A DNA stretch of 64,000 nucleotides from Halopenitus persicus (GCF_900107205.1 NZ_FNPC01000002.1:248001-312000), one strand, 5' to 3'. Numbered from the stretch's first letter, positions 33,509-44,382 are shown. The notes: a model not told the origin generated them from the letters alone. Numbers and translations are program-made.

Positions 33509-34720
33509 ATGAGCGAACGCGACGGCGAGCTCCGCGATCTCACGCGCCGGCTGGTTTCGATACCGAGCCACGAGGACGAAACCGCCGCGGGCGACGCGGT
33601 CGAATCGTGGCTCCGGTCCGAGACGGACGCGGTCGTGGATCGGGACCCGGACGGCAACGTCATCGCGCGGCGGAACCCCGACGCGTCGACGAGCCTCGCG
33701 CTCGTCGGCCATCACGATGTCGTCCCGCCGGCGGACCGGCAGCTCGACGACGACGGGGAGTACGTCGTCGACGAGCGCGAGGGACGGCTTCACGGCCGGG
33801 GCACGGCGGATATGAAGGGCGCCCTCGCCGCCTGTCTGCTCGCGTTTCGCGACGCGACGATCCCCGACGACCGGGCGCTCGTGTTCGCCTCCTTCGTCGG
33901 CGAGGAGGACGGCGGCGTCGGCGCGCGGGCGGCGATCGACCGCGGGTTCGCCCCCGATTTCGCCGTGGTCGCGGAGGGATCGACCGGGTACTCGGCGCCG
34001 CCGAACCGGCCCGCCGCGGTCGTCACGGACGTCGCGGTGGCCCACAAGGGCCGGCGCGGGTCGACGCTCGTCGCCACCGGGGAGGCGGCACACGCCTCCG
34101 AGACCGCGGCCGGCGAGAACGCGGTCTATCGCGCCTGTGACGCGGTCGACGTCGTCCGGGACCTCCCTGCACCCGAAACGACGGTGTTCGGCGAGCACGT
34201 CGCCGGCTCGATCGCGGTCACCGAGATCGAGGGGGGGACGGCGATGAACGTGATCCCCGATCGGTGTACGGTCACCGTCGACGAACGGACCGTGCCGGGC
34301 GAGCGTGCGCCCCTGGAGCGCGTCGAGACGATCGAGGGGGTCGAGTGGACCGTCGACGGGGATCTCCCGCCGATGGCGTGCGCCCACGCGGGCTTCGCCG
34401 ACGCCGTTCTCGACGCCGCTCGGACGGCTCACCGGGCCGACGACGAGGCGGGGGACGGCCGCGAGTCGAAGGTTGCGTCGAAGCAGTCGGAGGCTGCGTC
34501 GACCGACGATCCGGGGACCGTTCTCCCCGAGCACGTCGTGAAGCCGCACGCGACCGACGCGGGCTGGCTCGCGGACGCCGGCGCCGCCTGCGTCGTCTGC
34601 GGGCCCGCCGAGCCCGGCCAGGCCCATACCGAAACCGAGAGCGTCTCGCTCGACGTGCTCCGTCGATGTCGACGGATCTACCGCGGGATCGCGGAGCGGG
34701 AGATCCCCGACCGCGAGTAG
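33509..34720 (+). CDS. M20 family metallopeptidase (ArgE/DapE type)
   Basis: This 403-residue di-zinc amidohydrolase has the metal ligands in LVGHHDVVPP, GRGTADMKGALAA, SFVGEEDGG, VVAEGSTG and KPHATDAGWLAD. The dimerisation lid lies between them. A polar low-complexity insert of about 25 residues (ESKVASKQSEAAS region) precedes the last ligand motif. Family members hydrolyse N-acyl amino acids or succinyl-diaminopimelate; haloarchaea lack peptidoglycan, so a general acylamino-acid or peptide deacylase is more likely. Leaderless ATG at 33509. Confidence 0.9.
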   Translation: MSERDGELRDLTRRLVSIPSHEDETAAGDAVESWLRSETDAVVDRDPDGNVIARRNPDASTSLALVGHHDVVPPADRQLDDDGEYVVDEREGRLHGRGTADMKGALAACLLAFRDATIPDDRALVFASFVGEEDGGVGARAAIDRGFAPDFAVVAEGSTGYSAPPNRPAAVVTDVAVAHKGRRGSTLVATGEAAHASETAAGENAVYRACDAVDVVRDLPAPETTVFGEHVAGSIAVTEIEGGTAMNVIPDRCTVTVDERTVPGERAPLERVETIEGVEWTVDGDLPPMACAHAGFADAVLDAARTAHRADDEAGDGRESKVASKQSEAASTDDPGTVLPEHVVKPHATDAGWLADAGAACVVCGPAEPGQAHTETESVSLDVLRRCRRIYRGIAEREIPDRE

Positions 34721-34801
34721 TCCGCTCGGCCAGCGGCCCGGCGGCGCGCGCTGTCGCCGGAGACGCGACGTTCTTTTGTGGTGGCGCCGTATCGACCCCT
34801 G

Positions 34802-36367
34802 ATGAGCGACTCCGCCGATACGACCGACGCGTCGGAAGCCGCCGACCCGGCGGCCGCCCCCGACGCCTACGAGGCCCTTCTGGATCGTGCCCGCCGCTGG
34901 AACGCCGTCTCGAGCGCCTCGGGCGTGCTCTCGTGGGATCAACAGGTGATGATGCCCGAGGGCGGGACGCCCGCGCGGTCGAAGCAGCTCTCGGTCCTGT
35001 CCTCGCTGCAGCACGACCTCCTCACCGCTCCGGAGACCGGCGAGCTCCTCGCCGAGCTCGCGGACGCCGATCTGACGGCCGAGCAGTCCGCCGCCGTCCG
35101 TGAGATCCGCCGCCAGTACGAGCGCGCGGACGCGGTCCCGCGGGACCTCGTCGAGCGGATCTCCGAGGCGTCCACGGAGGCGCTCGGCGCCTGGGAGCAG
35201 GCGAAGGCCGCGGACGACTTCGAGGCGTTCGCACCTCACCTCGAGCGCAACGTCGAGCTCAAACGCGAGTACGCCGCACACATCGACCCCGACCGGGACC
35301 CCTACGCCGTCCTCTTCGAGGAGTACGAGCCGTGTCTCCCGCTCGAGCGCGCGGAGGCGGTCCTCGAGGAGCTGCGCGAGACGCTCGTCCCGCTGCTCGA
35401 TGCGATCCGTGCGTCGGACACCGACCTCGCGGGCGACACCTTCGAGGGCTCGTTCGCGACGGAGACCCAGGAGGAGCTGGCGCGGGAGGCGCTCGACCGG
35501 CTCGGCTACGACTTCGACCGCGGCCGGCTCGACGTCTCCTCGCACCCGTTCACCTCGGGGAACCAGTTCGACTGCCGGATCACCACGCGGTTCGACGAGT
35601 CCGACCCCCTCTCCGCGCTCGGGTCGACGATCCACGAGTTCGGCCACGCGCTGTACACCCTCGGGCTTCCGGACGAGCAGTACGGGACCCCGCTCGGCGA
35701 GCCGCGCGACCTCTCGGTCCACGAGTCCCAGTCGCGGCTCTGGGAGAACCACGTCGGCCGGAGCCGGGCGTTCTGGGACCACTTCCTGCCGACGTTCCAG
35801 GACCGCTTCCCGAGCACTGCGGACGCGTCCGTCGGCGACGCCTACGAGGCGGTCAATCAGGTCCACCCGGACAACCTGATCCGCGTCGAGGCCGACGAGC
35901 TCACCTACCACCTGCATATCCTGGTTCGGTTCGAGATCGAACGCGACCTGATCCGCGGGGACCTCGACGTGGCGGACGTCCCCGAGACGTGGAACGACCT
36001 GTACGAGCGGTACCTCGGCGTCCGCCCCGAGACCGACGCCGAGGGCTGCCTGCAGGACATCCACTGGAGCCACGGCAACTTCGGGTACTTCCCGACCTAC
36101 TCGCTCGGGTCGGCGATGGCCGCCCAGCTGTACGCGGCCGCCGAGGCCGACGTCGCCGCGATGGATGGACCGAGCCTCGACGAGCGGATCGCGGCCGGGG
36201 AGTTCGACGCCCTCCACGACTGGCTGGCCGAGAACGTCCACCGCCACGGGTCGCGCTACGAGACGAACGAGCTCGTGAAGCGAGCGACCGGCGAGGACTT
36301 CTCGGCGGCGGCGTTCACCGACTACGTCGAGTCGAAGTACGGCGAGCTGTACGACGTCTCGGTCTGA
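34802..36367 (+). CDS. Carboxypeptidase M32 (Taq type)
   Basis: This 521-residue zinc metallocarboxypeptidase of family M32 has the HEXXH motif as IHEFGHALY near residue 278 and the third ligand in HESQSRLWENHVGR. Further family motifs are DQQVMMPEGGTPARSKQ, HPFTSGNQFDCRIT and DIHWSHGNFGYFPTYSLGS. It removes C-terminal residues from peptides. The ATG at 34802 is preferred to an in-frame GTG at 34778, because CTTTTGTG at 34773-34780 would be a TATA-like element 26 nt before it. Confidence 0.93.
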   Translation: MSDSADTTDASEAADPAAAPDAYEALLDRARRWNAVSSASGVLSWDQQVMMPEGGTPARSKQLSVLSSLQHDLLTAPETGELLAELADADLTAEQSAAVREIRRQYERADAVPRDLVERISEASTEALGAWEQAKAADDFEAFAPHLERNVELKREYAAHIDPDRDPYAVLFEEYEPCLPLERAEAVLEELRETLVPLLDAIRASDTDLAGDTFEGSFATETQEELAREALDRLGYDFDRGRLDVSSHPFTSGNQFDCRITTRFDESDPLSALGSTIHEFGHALYTLGLPDEQYGTPLGEPRDLSVHESQSRLWENHVGRSRAFWDHFLPTFQDRFPSTADASVGDAYEAVNQVHPDNLIRVEADELTYHLHILVRFEIERDLIRGDLDVADVPETWNDLYERYLGVRPETDAEGCLQDIHWSHGNFGYFPTYSLGSAMAAQLYAAAEADVAAMDGPSLDERIAAGEFDALHDWLAENVHRHGSRYETNELVKRATGEDFSAAAFTDYVESKYGELYDVSV

Positions 36368-36384
36368 CCCCCTGCCGTCGTCGG

Positions 36385-36957
36385 TCAGCCCTCGGTCGCC
36401 CGCTCGTCCCGCTTCGTCTCCACCGCTTCCCGTTCACGGGAGTCGGTCGCGTCCGTCGCCCGACCGGCCGTATCCGCTCGGTCCGCCGTGCCCGCTCGGT
36501 CCGCCGCGTCCTCCAGCGTCTCCGTCTCCAGGAGTCGCTCCAGCTTCCGCTCGAACTGCTCGTCGGTCAGCTCGCCGCGTGCGTACCGCTCTCGGAGCGT
36601 CTCGAGGGCGTCGTCCGTGCTGTCGTCGGTCCTCTCGCGGCGATGTTCCGCCCTCTCGTCCTCCGATCGCGTCGACTCGGTCGCCGTCTCCGCCGCGTCC
36701 TCATCGTCCCACCACTCCGCGACGTCGGCCTCGTCGCCGAACAGCAGGGCGACAAGCGGGACGACCACGACGTAGCCGAACAGCAGGGCACCGAGCCACC
36801 AGTCCTGGTTGGTCACCAACGCGACAAGCCAGATCCCGGTCACGAGGACGGAGACGATTCCCGTGAGGTTCTCCCTGGCTCGGTCGATCGGGCCGTCGGC
36901 GGTTCGCTCGGTTCGCGGCGGATCGGCGGTCATTCCCGGCGATCGGTTCTTCCGCAT
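36385..36957 (-). CDS. SHOCT domain membrane protein
   Basis: This 190-residue protein has two adjacent membrane helices (about 31-50 and 52-72, GIVSVLVTGIWLVAL and WLGALLFGYVVVVPLVALLF). A Glu/Arg/Thr-rich linker and a SHOCT motif follow (LRERYARGELTDEQFERKLE, near 125-145). The tail repeats DRAGTADRAD-type units. It is convergent with the M32 gene, with only 17 nt between the stop codons. Its role is unknown; the SHOCT domain is an oligomerisation or regulatory tail found on many haloarchaeal membrane proteins. Confidence 0.85.
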   Translation of the reverse strand: MRKNRSPGMTADPPRTERTADGPIDRARENLTGIVSVLVTGIWLVALVTNQDWWLGALLFGYVVVVPLVALLFGDEADVAEWWDDEDAAETATESTRSEDERAEHRRERTDDSTDDALETLRERYARGELTDEQFERKLERLLETETLEDAADRAGTADRADTAGRATDATDSREREAVETKRDERATEG

Positions 36958-37065
36958 CAGGTAAAAAGTCGATCCCGGCGCGTCGGATACGCGTCGCGCT
37001 TCCCGGTCGATTCCGGAACCACGTTTCCGGGTCGAGCCCCGCTGTCGCGTCCGGGTCGAGCCCCG

Positions 37066-37608
37066 CTACCACGGCTCGTTCTTCACGCCGATCGCGAACC
37101 CGATCACGTTGGTCACGACGTGAAGGATCGGCGTGACGACGACAACGACGGCGATCGCCGGCGGCGTGAACCACTCGCCGAACCAGCCCGGGGCGAGGAG
37201 CCACGCGAACGCCAGCGCGCCGACGACGAAGTCAAGCTGGTCGAGCCCGGGGAACGCCGCGCCCCGCTCGCGGCCCGACCGACGCTTGAGGAACGAGGCC
37301 GCGACGTCTCCGACCATCGCGCCGAACGCGAGCCCGATGGCTGCGCGAAGCGGAAACGTCGGGAGATCGACCCCGAGCGCGGTCGAGGCGGGATCGACGA
37401 CCGCGTTCAGCGCCAGCGCGAGCAGGACGCCGGCCGCCGTTCCGGCCGCCGTCCCCCGCCACGTTTTCCCGTCGCCGAGCACGCGCGCGCCGTTCCACGT
37501 CCGGCCGCCGTCGATCGGGCGACCGCCGCCGGCCAGCACCGCGGCGTTGTTGGGAACGTACGCGGGCAACATCGCCCAGAGAGCGCTCGCGATGAGTGAC
37601 CCGACCAT
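37066..37608 (-). CDS. carS: CDP-archaeol synthase
   Basis: This 180-residue CarS (DUF46) membrane enzyme transfers CMP from CTP to 2,3-bis-geranylgeranylglyceryl phosphate to give CDP-archaeol, the branch point of archaeal polar lipids. It has about five membrane segments and the family motifs MLPAYVPNNAAVL, GKTWRGTAAGT, GDVAASFLKRR and DQLDFVVGAL. The start MVGSLIASALWAMLP at 37608 is the conserved N terminus; the frame extends upstream into repeat DNA. It is divergent from proline dehydrogenase. Confidence 0.94.
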   Translation of the reverse strand: MVGSLIASALWAMLPAYVPNNAAVLAGGGRPIDGGRTWNGARVLGDGKTWRGTAAGTAAGVLLALALNAVVDPASTALGVDLPTFPLRAAIGLAFGAMVGDVAASFLKRRSGRERGAAFPGLDQLDFVVGALAFAWLLAPGWFGEWFTPPAIAVVVVVTPILHVVTNVIGFAIGVKNEPW

Positions 37609-37676
37609 ACGCGCCCCGAGACGGGGGCCGGTGTTAGCTCCTGTGGTGTCGTGCGGGCGGGGCATCCCGCCTACTG

Positions 37677-37745
37677 CAACGCTGATTCCCGCTCCGGAGC
37701 CACGACAACGCTGATTCCCGCTCCGGAGCCACGACAACGCTGATT
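37677..37745. repeat. 29-bp tandem repeat, 2.4 copies, between carS and proline dehydrogenase
   Basis: Perfect units occupy 37677-37705 and 37706-37734, with a partial third at 37735-37745. Each contains the palindrome GCTCCGGAGC. The truncated third copy ends in TGATTA, which sits where the TATA element of the downstream gene is expected. Confidence 0.9.
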
Positions 37746-37770
37746 ACCGTCCCGTGGAAAGGATCGCGAT

Positions 37771-38610
37771 ATGCTCCCGCCGATCGCGAACCGGTTCGTC
37801 GCCGGCGAGACCGCGGCCGCCGCGTTCGACCACGCCCGATCGATGAACGACGACGGGATCGGGGTCCTGTTGAACCTGCTCGGGGAGCACTACGACGACC
37901 CCGAGGACGTCGAGGCCGACGTCGCGGCCTACCACACGCTCATCGAGGACGTCGCGTCGACCGACCTCGACGCCTGCGTCTCGATCAAGCCGTCCCAGAT
38001 CGGCCTCGACGTCTCCGAGGACCTGTTCGCGGAGCACTACCGCTCGATCGTCGCCCACGCCAACGACCACGACGTCTTCGTCTGGTGTGATATGGAGGAC
38101 GCCGACACGACCGACGCCACCCTCGACACCTTCGTCGACGTCGCGCGGGACCACCCCTGGACCGTGGGCCAATGTCTCCAGTCGAACCTCAAACGCACGC
38201 GCGATGACCTCGAACGCGTCGCCGACGTCCCGGGCGCGATCCGGATCGTCAAGGGCGCCTACGACGAGCCCGAATCGATCGCCTACACCGAGAAATCCCG
38301 GGTCAACGAGGCGTATCGCGACGACATCACGTTTCTCTTCGAGCATCGCGACCGCGGCGTCGCCGTCGGCAGCCACGATCCCGAGATGGTGTCGCTCGCC
38401 CGCCGGCTCGGCGAGGAGCACGGAACCGACTACGAGATACAGATGCTGATGGGTGTCCGCGAGGACGCCCAGCGCGACCTCGCCGCCCAGGGCGTCGACG
38501 TCCAGCAGTACGCCCCCTATGGGCGAAAGTGGCTCTCGTACTTCTACCGGCGCGTCCGCGAGCGGAAGGGGAACGCGCTGTTCGCGCTCCGGGCGATCCT
38601 CGGCCGCTGA
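37771..38610 (+). CDS. Proline dehydrogenase
   Basis: This 279-residue monofunctional FAD proline dehydrogenase oxidises proline to pyrroline-5-carboxylate. The beta/alpha-barrel motifs include VSIKPSQIGLD, VWCDMEDAD, RIVKGAYDEPES, VGSHDPEMV, QMLMGVRED and the substrate-binding signature YGRKWLSYFYRRVRERKGN. The length fits the stand-alone archaeal and Gram-positive form; no P5C dehydrogenase is adjacent. The ATG at 37771 follows the partial repeat-borne TATA-like element at 37741-37747. Confidence 0.94.
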   Translation: MLPPIANRFVAGETAAAAFDHARSMNDDGIGVLLNLLGEHYDDPEDVEADVAAYHTLIEDVASTDLDACVSIKPSQIGLDVSEDLFAEHYRSIVAHANDHDVFVWCDMEDADTTDATLDTFVDVARDHPWTVGQCLQSNLKRTRDDLERVADVPGAIRIVKGAYDEPESIAYTEKSRVNEAYRDDITFLFEHRDRGVAVGSHDPEMVSLARRLGEEHGTDYEIQMLMGVREDAQRDLAAQGVDVQQYAPYGRKWLSYFYRRVRERKGNALFALRAILGR

Positions 38611-38708
38611 ACGCTCCCCGACCGACTCCCCCCGTCTGCCGCCGGACGAGGGTCGGCGCCCGTTCAGAAGACCTGATAAGGCCCGGCGACGCATATCGGC
38701 GTAACTGA

Positions 38709-39452
38709 ATGTCCACGTGGAAACGCGACTTCGGGAGCGGGCTCATCGTGCTGGTGCCGCTCATCGTCCTCCTGCTCGTCATCGGCTGGATCTACCGGCA
38801 CATCGCGTCGATCCCGCTCATCAGCACGCTCGAACCCGACTGGCTCTTCGAGCCGATCCTCCCGCTGTACCGCGTGGTCATCGCCCTCGTCGTCTTCACG
38901 ACCCTCGTGCTCGCCGTCGGCTACTTCATGCGGACCACCCTCGGTCGGATCGTCGAGGCCCGGATCGACGACTCGATCAACCACATTCCCGCCCTCCGGG
39001 TCGTCTACAACGCGTCCAAGCTCGCCGTCGAGACCGCGCTCTCGGGAACCGAGGATCTCCAGAATCCCGTCCACCTCGAGACCTGGGAGGGCATCCGGAT
39101 GACCGCGTTCAAGACGGGCAAGAAGACCCGCGACGGGAAGCTCGTCCTCTTCATGCCGACCGCGCCGAACATCACCTCCGGATACGTCATCGAGGTCGAG
39201 CCGGAGCGCGTCACCGACACGGGGGAGTCGGTCGAGGAGGCGATGACGCGGATCCTTTCTGCCGGCTTCGCCGAGTCGACCCATCAGGTCTCCGTCGACG
39301 GCGAGCCGGGCGACGCTCCGTCCGGTGACGGCGTCGACGTGCCGACCGATGCCGACCCCGTCGGCGGCGGTCGCGACGAGTCGACCGACCACGGCGACGC
39401 ATCCGACTCACCGCCCCCCGGCGGTCGCGGCGATCCCGACGCGGGCGCTTGA
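38709..39452 (+). CDS. DUF502 family membrane protein
   Basis: This 247-residue protein has two membrane helices near the N terminus (LIVLVPLIVLLLVIGWIY and VVIALVVFTTLVLAVGYF). A conserved soluble domain follows (SINHIPALRVVYNASKLAVE; LFMPTAPNITSGYVIEV) and then an Asp/Gly/Pro-rich disordered tail. DUF502 proteins occur in bacteria, plants (COV1-like) and haloarchaea, and no biochemical activity is established. TGATAAGG at 38674-38681 is a weak TATA candidate. Confidence 0.9.
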   Translation: MSTWKRDFGSGLIVLVPLIVLLLVIGWIYRHIASIPLISTLEPDWLFEPILPLYRVVIALVVFTTLVLAVGYFMRTTLGRIVEARIDDSINHIPALRVVYNASKLAVETALSGTEDLQNPVHLETWEGIRMTAFKTGKKTRDGKLVLFMPTAPNITSGYVIEVEPERVTDTGESVEEAMTRILSAGFAESTHQVSVDGEPGDAPSGDGVDVPTDADPVGGGRDESTDHGDASDSPPPGGRGDPDAGA

Positions 39453-39523
39453 GTCCCGACGACGACCGGTCACGTTATCGACCGCGGTCGTCGGTAGTTG
39501 ATTCCGAGCCCCGAAACCGCCGC

Positions 39524-41113
<1,590 letters not shown>

Positions 41114-41134
41114 ACCTCGTTGGACCGGCAGCGA

Positions 41135-41148
41135 GTACTTAAAAGTAC
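41135..41148 (-). promoter_or_regulatory. TATA element of the MinD-like gene
   Basis: The nearly palindromic GTACTTTTAAGTAC is centred about 28 nt upstream of the ATG at 41113. Confidence 0.6.
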
Positions 41149-41225
41149 GCGAGGAGGCTCCACGGTACGGGCGGTGATGCCCGCGATAGGGGCGGCAATG
41201 CAGTCCGGTATCCAGGTCGCCCGGG

Positions 41226-41290
41226 CGGTACGTGTCAGCGGTTGGATCGACGGTACGTGTCAGCGGTTCGGACCGACGGTACGGGTCGAC
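41226..41290. repeat. 25/26-bp imperfect tandem repeat upstream of the ATP synthase operon
   Basis: Units at 41226-41250 and 41251-41276 share CGGTACGTGTCAGCGGTT, and a partial third starts at 41277. The repeats lie between the divergent minD-like and atpH promoters. Confidence 0.75.
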
Positions 41291-41328
41291 TGCGCGCCGG
41301 ACGCGCCGTCGATGGCTTTCGCAAACAC

Positions 41329-41337
41329 CTTATACGT
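41329..41337 (+). promoter_or_regulatory. TATA element of the A-ATP synthase operon
   Basis: CTTATACGT predicts transcription start near 41359, 8-9 nt before the atpH ATG at 41368. Confidence 0.6.
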
Positions 41338-41367
41338 CGCTCCTGGATTTTCTGACGATTAGTGAGT

Positions 41368-41700
41368 ATGCCGAGACCAGAGGTGCTCGAACGAGTGACG
41401 GAGGCCGAACGCGAGGCGGACGACATCATCGCCGAGGCGGAAGCCGACGCCGAGGAGACCCTCGCCGACGCCCGCGAGCGGGCGGAGGAGATCCGCTCGA
41501 CGGCCGAGGCCGAGGCGTCCGCGGAGGCCGACGAGCGGCTCGAAACCGCTCGCGAAGAGATCGAGTCCCGGCGTGAAGAGATCCTCGAGGAGGGGCGCGC
41601 CGACCGGGAGGCGCTCGAAGCGGACGCACGGGACCGCGTCGACGAGGTGGTCGAATACGCCATCGACCGGTTCGAGGAGGCGGTGAATGCTCAGGCCTGA
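41368..41700 (+). CDS. atpH: A-type ATP synthase subunit H
   Basis: This 110-residue protein is almost entirely a Glu/Ala/Arg-rich coiled coil (EADDIIAEAEADAEETLAD and similar heptads), as expected for the peripheral-stalk subunit H that pairs with subunit E. The ATG at 41368 is preferred to a GTG 6 nt upstream. It is the first gene of the nine-gene cluster and overlaps atpI by 14 nt. Confidence 0.9.
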   Translation: MPRPEVLERVTEAEREADDIIAEAEADAEETLADARERAEEIRSTAEAEASAEADERLETAREEIESRREEILEEGRADREALEADARDRVDEVVEYAIDRFEEAVNAQA

Positions 41701-43846
41701 GCGGATGAGCAAGGTGTCGGTGACGGGCTCGAAGCGCGTCATCGACGAGGTCATCGAGACGGCCTACGAGCATCACTCGCTGCACGTCACCGATTACGAC
41801 GGCTCCCACGAGGGGTTCGAGCCGGGCGAGTCGCTCGAGGGCGCCGAGGAGGCCAACGACCGGCTCGTCACCGTCCGCTCCCTCGAGAGCATCCTCGAGG
41901 TCGACGACGAGGACGCCGGGCCGACCGGCGTGCTCGACGACGACGAGCTCGAGGCGGAGCTCGCGGACGTCCGCGAGCGGGTCAACGAGCTCACCGACCG
42001 GCGGGACGAGCTCCGCGACCGCGTCCGCGACCTCCAGGAGGAGATCGACCGGATGGAGCCGTTCGCGGCCCTCGGGATCGACCTCGATCTGCTCCGCGGA
42101 TACGACTCACTCGAGGTCGTCGTCGGCGAAGCCAAGGCCGATCCCGTCGAGGACGCGCTCGCCGCGGCCGACGGGATCCGGGCCTTCGAGGTCTTCGCCG
42201 GAAACGGCGTCGTCGCGGCGTTCGCGTATCCCGCCGAGGGAGCCGACGACGACGTCCTGCAGGACGCGCTGGTCGGCGTGGACATCGCCCTGCTCGAGGT
42301 GCCCGAGGCCGAGACGAGTCCGACCGAGTACGTCGACGAGCTCGAGGCCGAAAAGCGCGAGCTCGAGGCCGACCTCGAGGACGTCGAGACGGAACTCGAC
42401 GCCGTCAGGGAGGAGGCCGCGAGCTTCCTCCTACGCGCCGAGGAGCAGCTCACGATCGAGGCCGAGCAGAAGCAGGCCCCGCTCTCGTTCGCGACGACCG
42501 AGAACGCCTTCATCGCGGAGGGCTGGATCCCGACCTCGACGGTCGACGAATTCGCCGCCGCCATCGACGACGCGGTCGGCGACCACGCCGACGTCGAGGA
42601 GGTCGAACGGGCCGAGTTCACCCCGGACGGCGACCACCACACCGAGGCCGTTCACGACGACGAGGGGCGGGAGGCCGCCACCGACGGCGGCCCCGAGGCC
42701 AGCGAGGAGACGCCGCCGGTCGTCCAGGACAACGGCGACATCGCCGGGCCGTTCGAGCTGCTCGTCAAGAGCTTCGGCCGGCCGAAGTACTCCGAGTTCG
42801 ACCCGACGCTGCTCGTGTTCCTCACCTTCCCGCTCATGTTCGGCTTCATGATCGGGGACCTCGGCTACGGCATCCTGTACGCCGGCATCGGCGTGTACCT
42901 GTACACGTCCTTCGAGGACACGCTCCGCGAGATGGGTGCGATCGCCATCTGGGCCGGCCTGTTCACGATGCTGTTCGGCGTGTATTACGGGTTCGACATC
43001 TTCGGCTACCACGCCTACCCCCACTTCGGGTTCGAACACTGGGCGATCTCCAAGGGTCTGGGTCCGGGTGCGACCGAATGGGCGCTGAGCTGGCTCGTGC
43101 TCAGCGTGCTGTTCGGCATCCTGCATCTGAACGTCGGGTTCGTCCTGTCGTTCCTGAAGAACTACCGGATCCACGACCTCGAGCACGCGCTCTATGAGGG
43201 CGGCTCGTGGCTGCTGCTGCTCAACGGCGCGTGGCTCTGGATCTTCAGTCAGCACGTCGCCGGACCGAAGCCGGGGTTCCTCTTCGACTCGATCTCCGTG
43301 CTCACCCTGGGCGCGATCGAGTTCTCAGGGTTCCCGGTCGTCGTCGGTTACCTCGGGCTGGCGCTTGCGGGCGTCGGTGCCCTGCTGTTGGCCATCGGCG
43401 AACCCGCGGAACTCGTCGAGGTGCTCTCGCCGATCGTCAACGTCGTCTCCTACGCCCGGATCATGGCCGTGCTGCTCGCGAAGGGCGGGATGGCGCTGGC
43501 CGTGAACCTGCTGGCGTTCGGCGCGTACATCGGCGAGGGCGGCGAGGGAAGCTTCCACTTCATCTTCACGCCGAGCCATCTCGAGTACGTGCAGAGCCAT
43601 CCCGACTCCTACGAGCTCGTCTTCGCGGGGCTGACGACCGCTCCCGACATGCCCATCGTCGGGCTCGTCGTCGGCGTGCTCGTCGCGATCGTCGGGCACG
43701 TCGTCGTGCTCCTGCTGGGCATCACGTCCGCGGGCATTCAGGGCGTGCGTCTCGAGTACGTCGAGTTCTTCGGCAAGTTCTACGAGGGCGGCGGCGAGCC
43801 GTACACCCCGTTCGGCTACGACCGGGAGTACACGGCGAACGAGTAG
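41687..43846 (+). CDS. atpI: A-type ATP synthase subunit I
   Basis: This 719-residue a-subunit homologue has a cytoplasmic coiled-coil half (to about 350) that binds the peripheral stalks, then seven to eight membrane helices from LLVFLTFPLMFGFMIGDLGYG onward. The proton-path Arg lies in NVVSYARIMAVLLAKGG. An acidic/His insert (EFTPDGDHHTEAVHDDEGR) precedes the membrane domain. The start MLRPERMSKVSVTGSKRV at 41687 is the conserved haloarchaeal N terminus and overlaps atpH. Confidence 0.95.
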   Translation: MLRPERMSKVSVTGSKRVIDEVIETAYEHHSLHVTDYDGSHEGFEPGESLEGAEEANDRLVTVRSLESILEVDDEDAGPTGVLDDDELEAELADVRERVNELTDRRDELRDRVRDLQEEIDRMEPFAALGIDLDLLRGYDSLEVVVGEAKADPVEDALAAADGIRAFEVFAGNGVVAAFAYPAEGADDDVLQDALVGVDIALLEVPEAETSPTEYVDELEAEKRELEADLEDVETELDAVREEAASFLLRAEEQLTIEAEQKQAPLSFATTENAFIAEGWIPTSTVDEFAAAIDDAVGDHADVEEVERAEFTPDGDHHTEAVHDDEGREAATDGGPEASEETPPVVQDNGDIAGPFELLVKSFGRPKYSEFDPTLLVFLTFPLMFGFMIGDLGYGILYAGIGVYLYTSFEDTLREMGAIAIWAGLFTMLFGVYYGFDIFGYHAYPHFGFEHWAISKGLGPGATEWALSWLVLSVLFGILHLNVGFVLSFLKNYRIHDLEHALYEGGSWLLLLNGAWLWIFSQHVAGPKPGFLFDSISVLTLGAIEFSGFPVVVGYLGLALAGVGALLLAIGEPAELVEVLSPIVNVVSYARIMAVLLAKGGMALAVNLLAFGAYIGEGGEGSFHFIFTPSHLEYVQSHPDSYELVFAGLTTAPDMPIVGLVVGVLVAIVGHVVVLLLGITSAGIQGVRLEYVEFFGKFYEGGGEPYTPFGYDREYTANE

Positions 43847-44104
43847 CCGATCGACGCGCTCCTCCCTTCGATTCCGATTCGGTCGTCCGTTCGAGGGTTT
43901 TCCGGCCGACTTTCCTGACTCATCCTCGATTCCATCGTCCCGTATCGCCACCGCCCTCCGACCTGTCGACGGGTGTGTGTACTCCTCACAACCGTCGCTT
44001 TGAGGGGTTCTCGCGGTCGTTTTCCTCGTTCGTTTTGGGAAGTTTTATGTCTCCAGTAGGGGGAATACGAACTGTTCGGAGACGAGCAACCGCAACTACT
44101 ACCA
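43847..44104. other. Gap between atpI and atpK with an internal promoter candidate
   Basis: No gene is seen in these 258 nt. TTTTATG at 44043-44049 could be a TATA element giving a separate transcript starting near 44072, about 33 nt before atpK. Confidence 0.45.
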
Positions 44105-44359
44105 ATGTTTGAAGCTACCAGCGAACTCGGGAACGTCGTACTGCAGGAAGGTCAAGGCACGCTCACGAACCCGTCGGCTGCCGCCGCGCTCGCGGTCGGT
44201 CTCGCGGCGCTCGGCGCGGGCTATGCGGAACGAGGCATCGGATCCGCCGCCGTCGGCGCGATGGCCGAGGACGAGGGGCTGTTCGTCAACGGCCTCATCC
44301 TGACGGTGCTGCCCGAAACGCTCGTTATCCTCGCGCTGGTCGTCGTCTTCCTGGTCTAA
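44105..44359 (+). CDS. atpK: A-type ATP synthase subunit K (proteolipid c ring)
   Basis: This 84-residue protein is a two-helix hairpin (AALAVGLAALGAGYAERGIG and LILTVLPETLVILALVVVFL). The ion-binding Glu sits in LPETLV of the second helix, the single-hairpin form that gives a high proton-to-ATP ratio. It is preceded by 258 nt of non-coding DNA with its own TATA candidate, unlike the tightly packed genes on either side. Confidence 0.94.
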   Translation: MFEATSELGNVVLQEGQGTLTNPSAAAALAVGLAALGAGYAERGIGSAAVGAMAEDEGLFVNGLILTVLPETLVILALVVVFLV

Positions 44360-44382
44360 CCAGCCCCCCCTCTTTCCAACCA

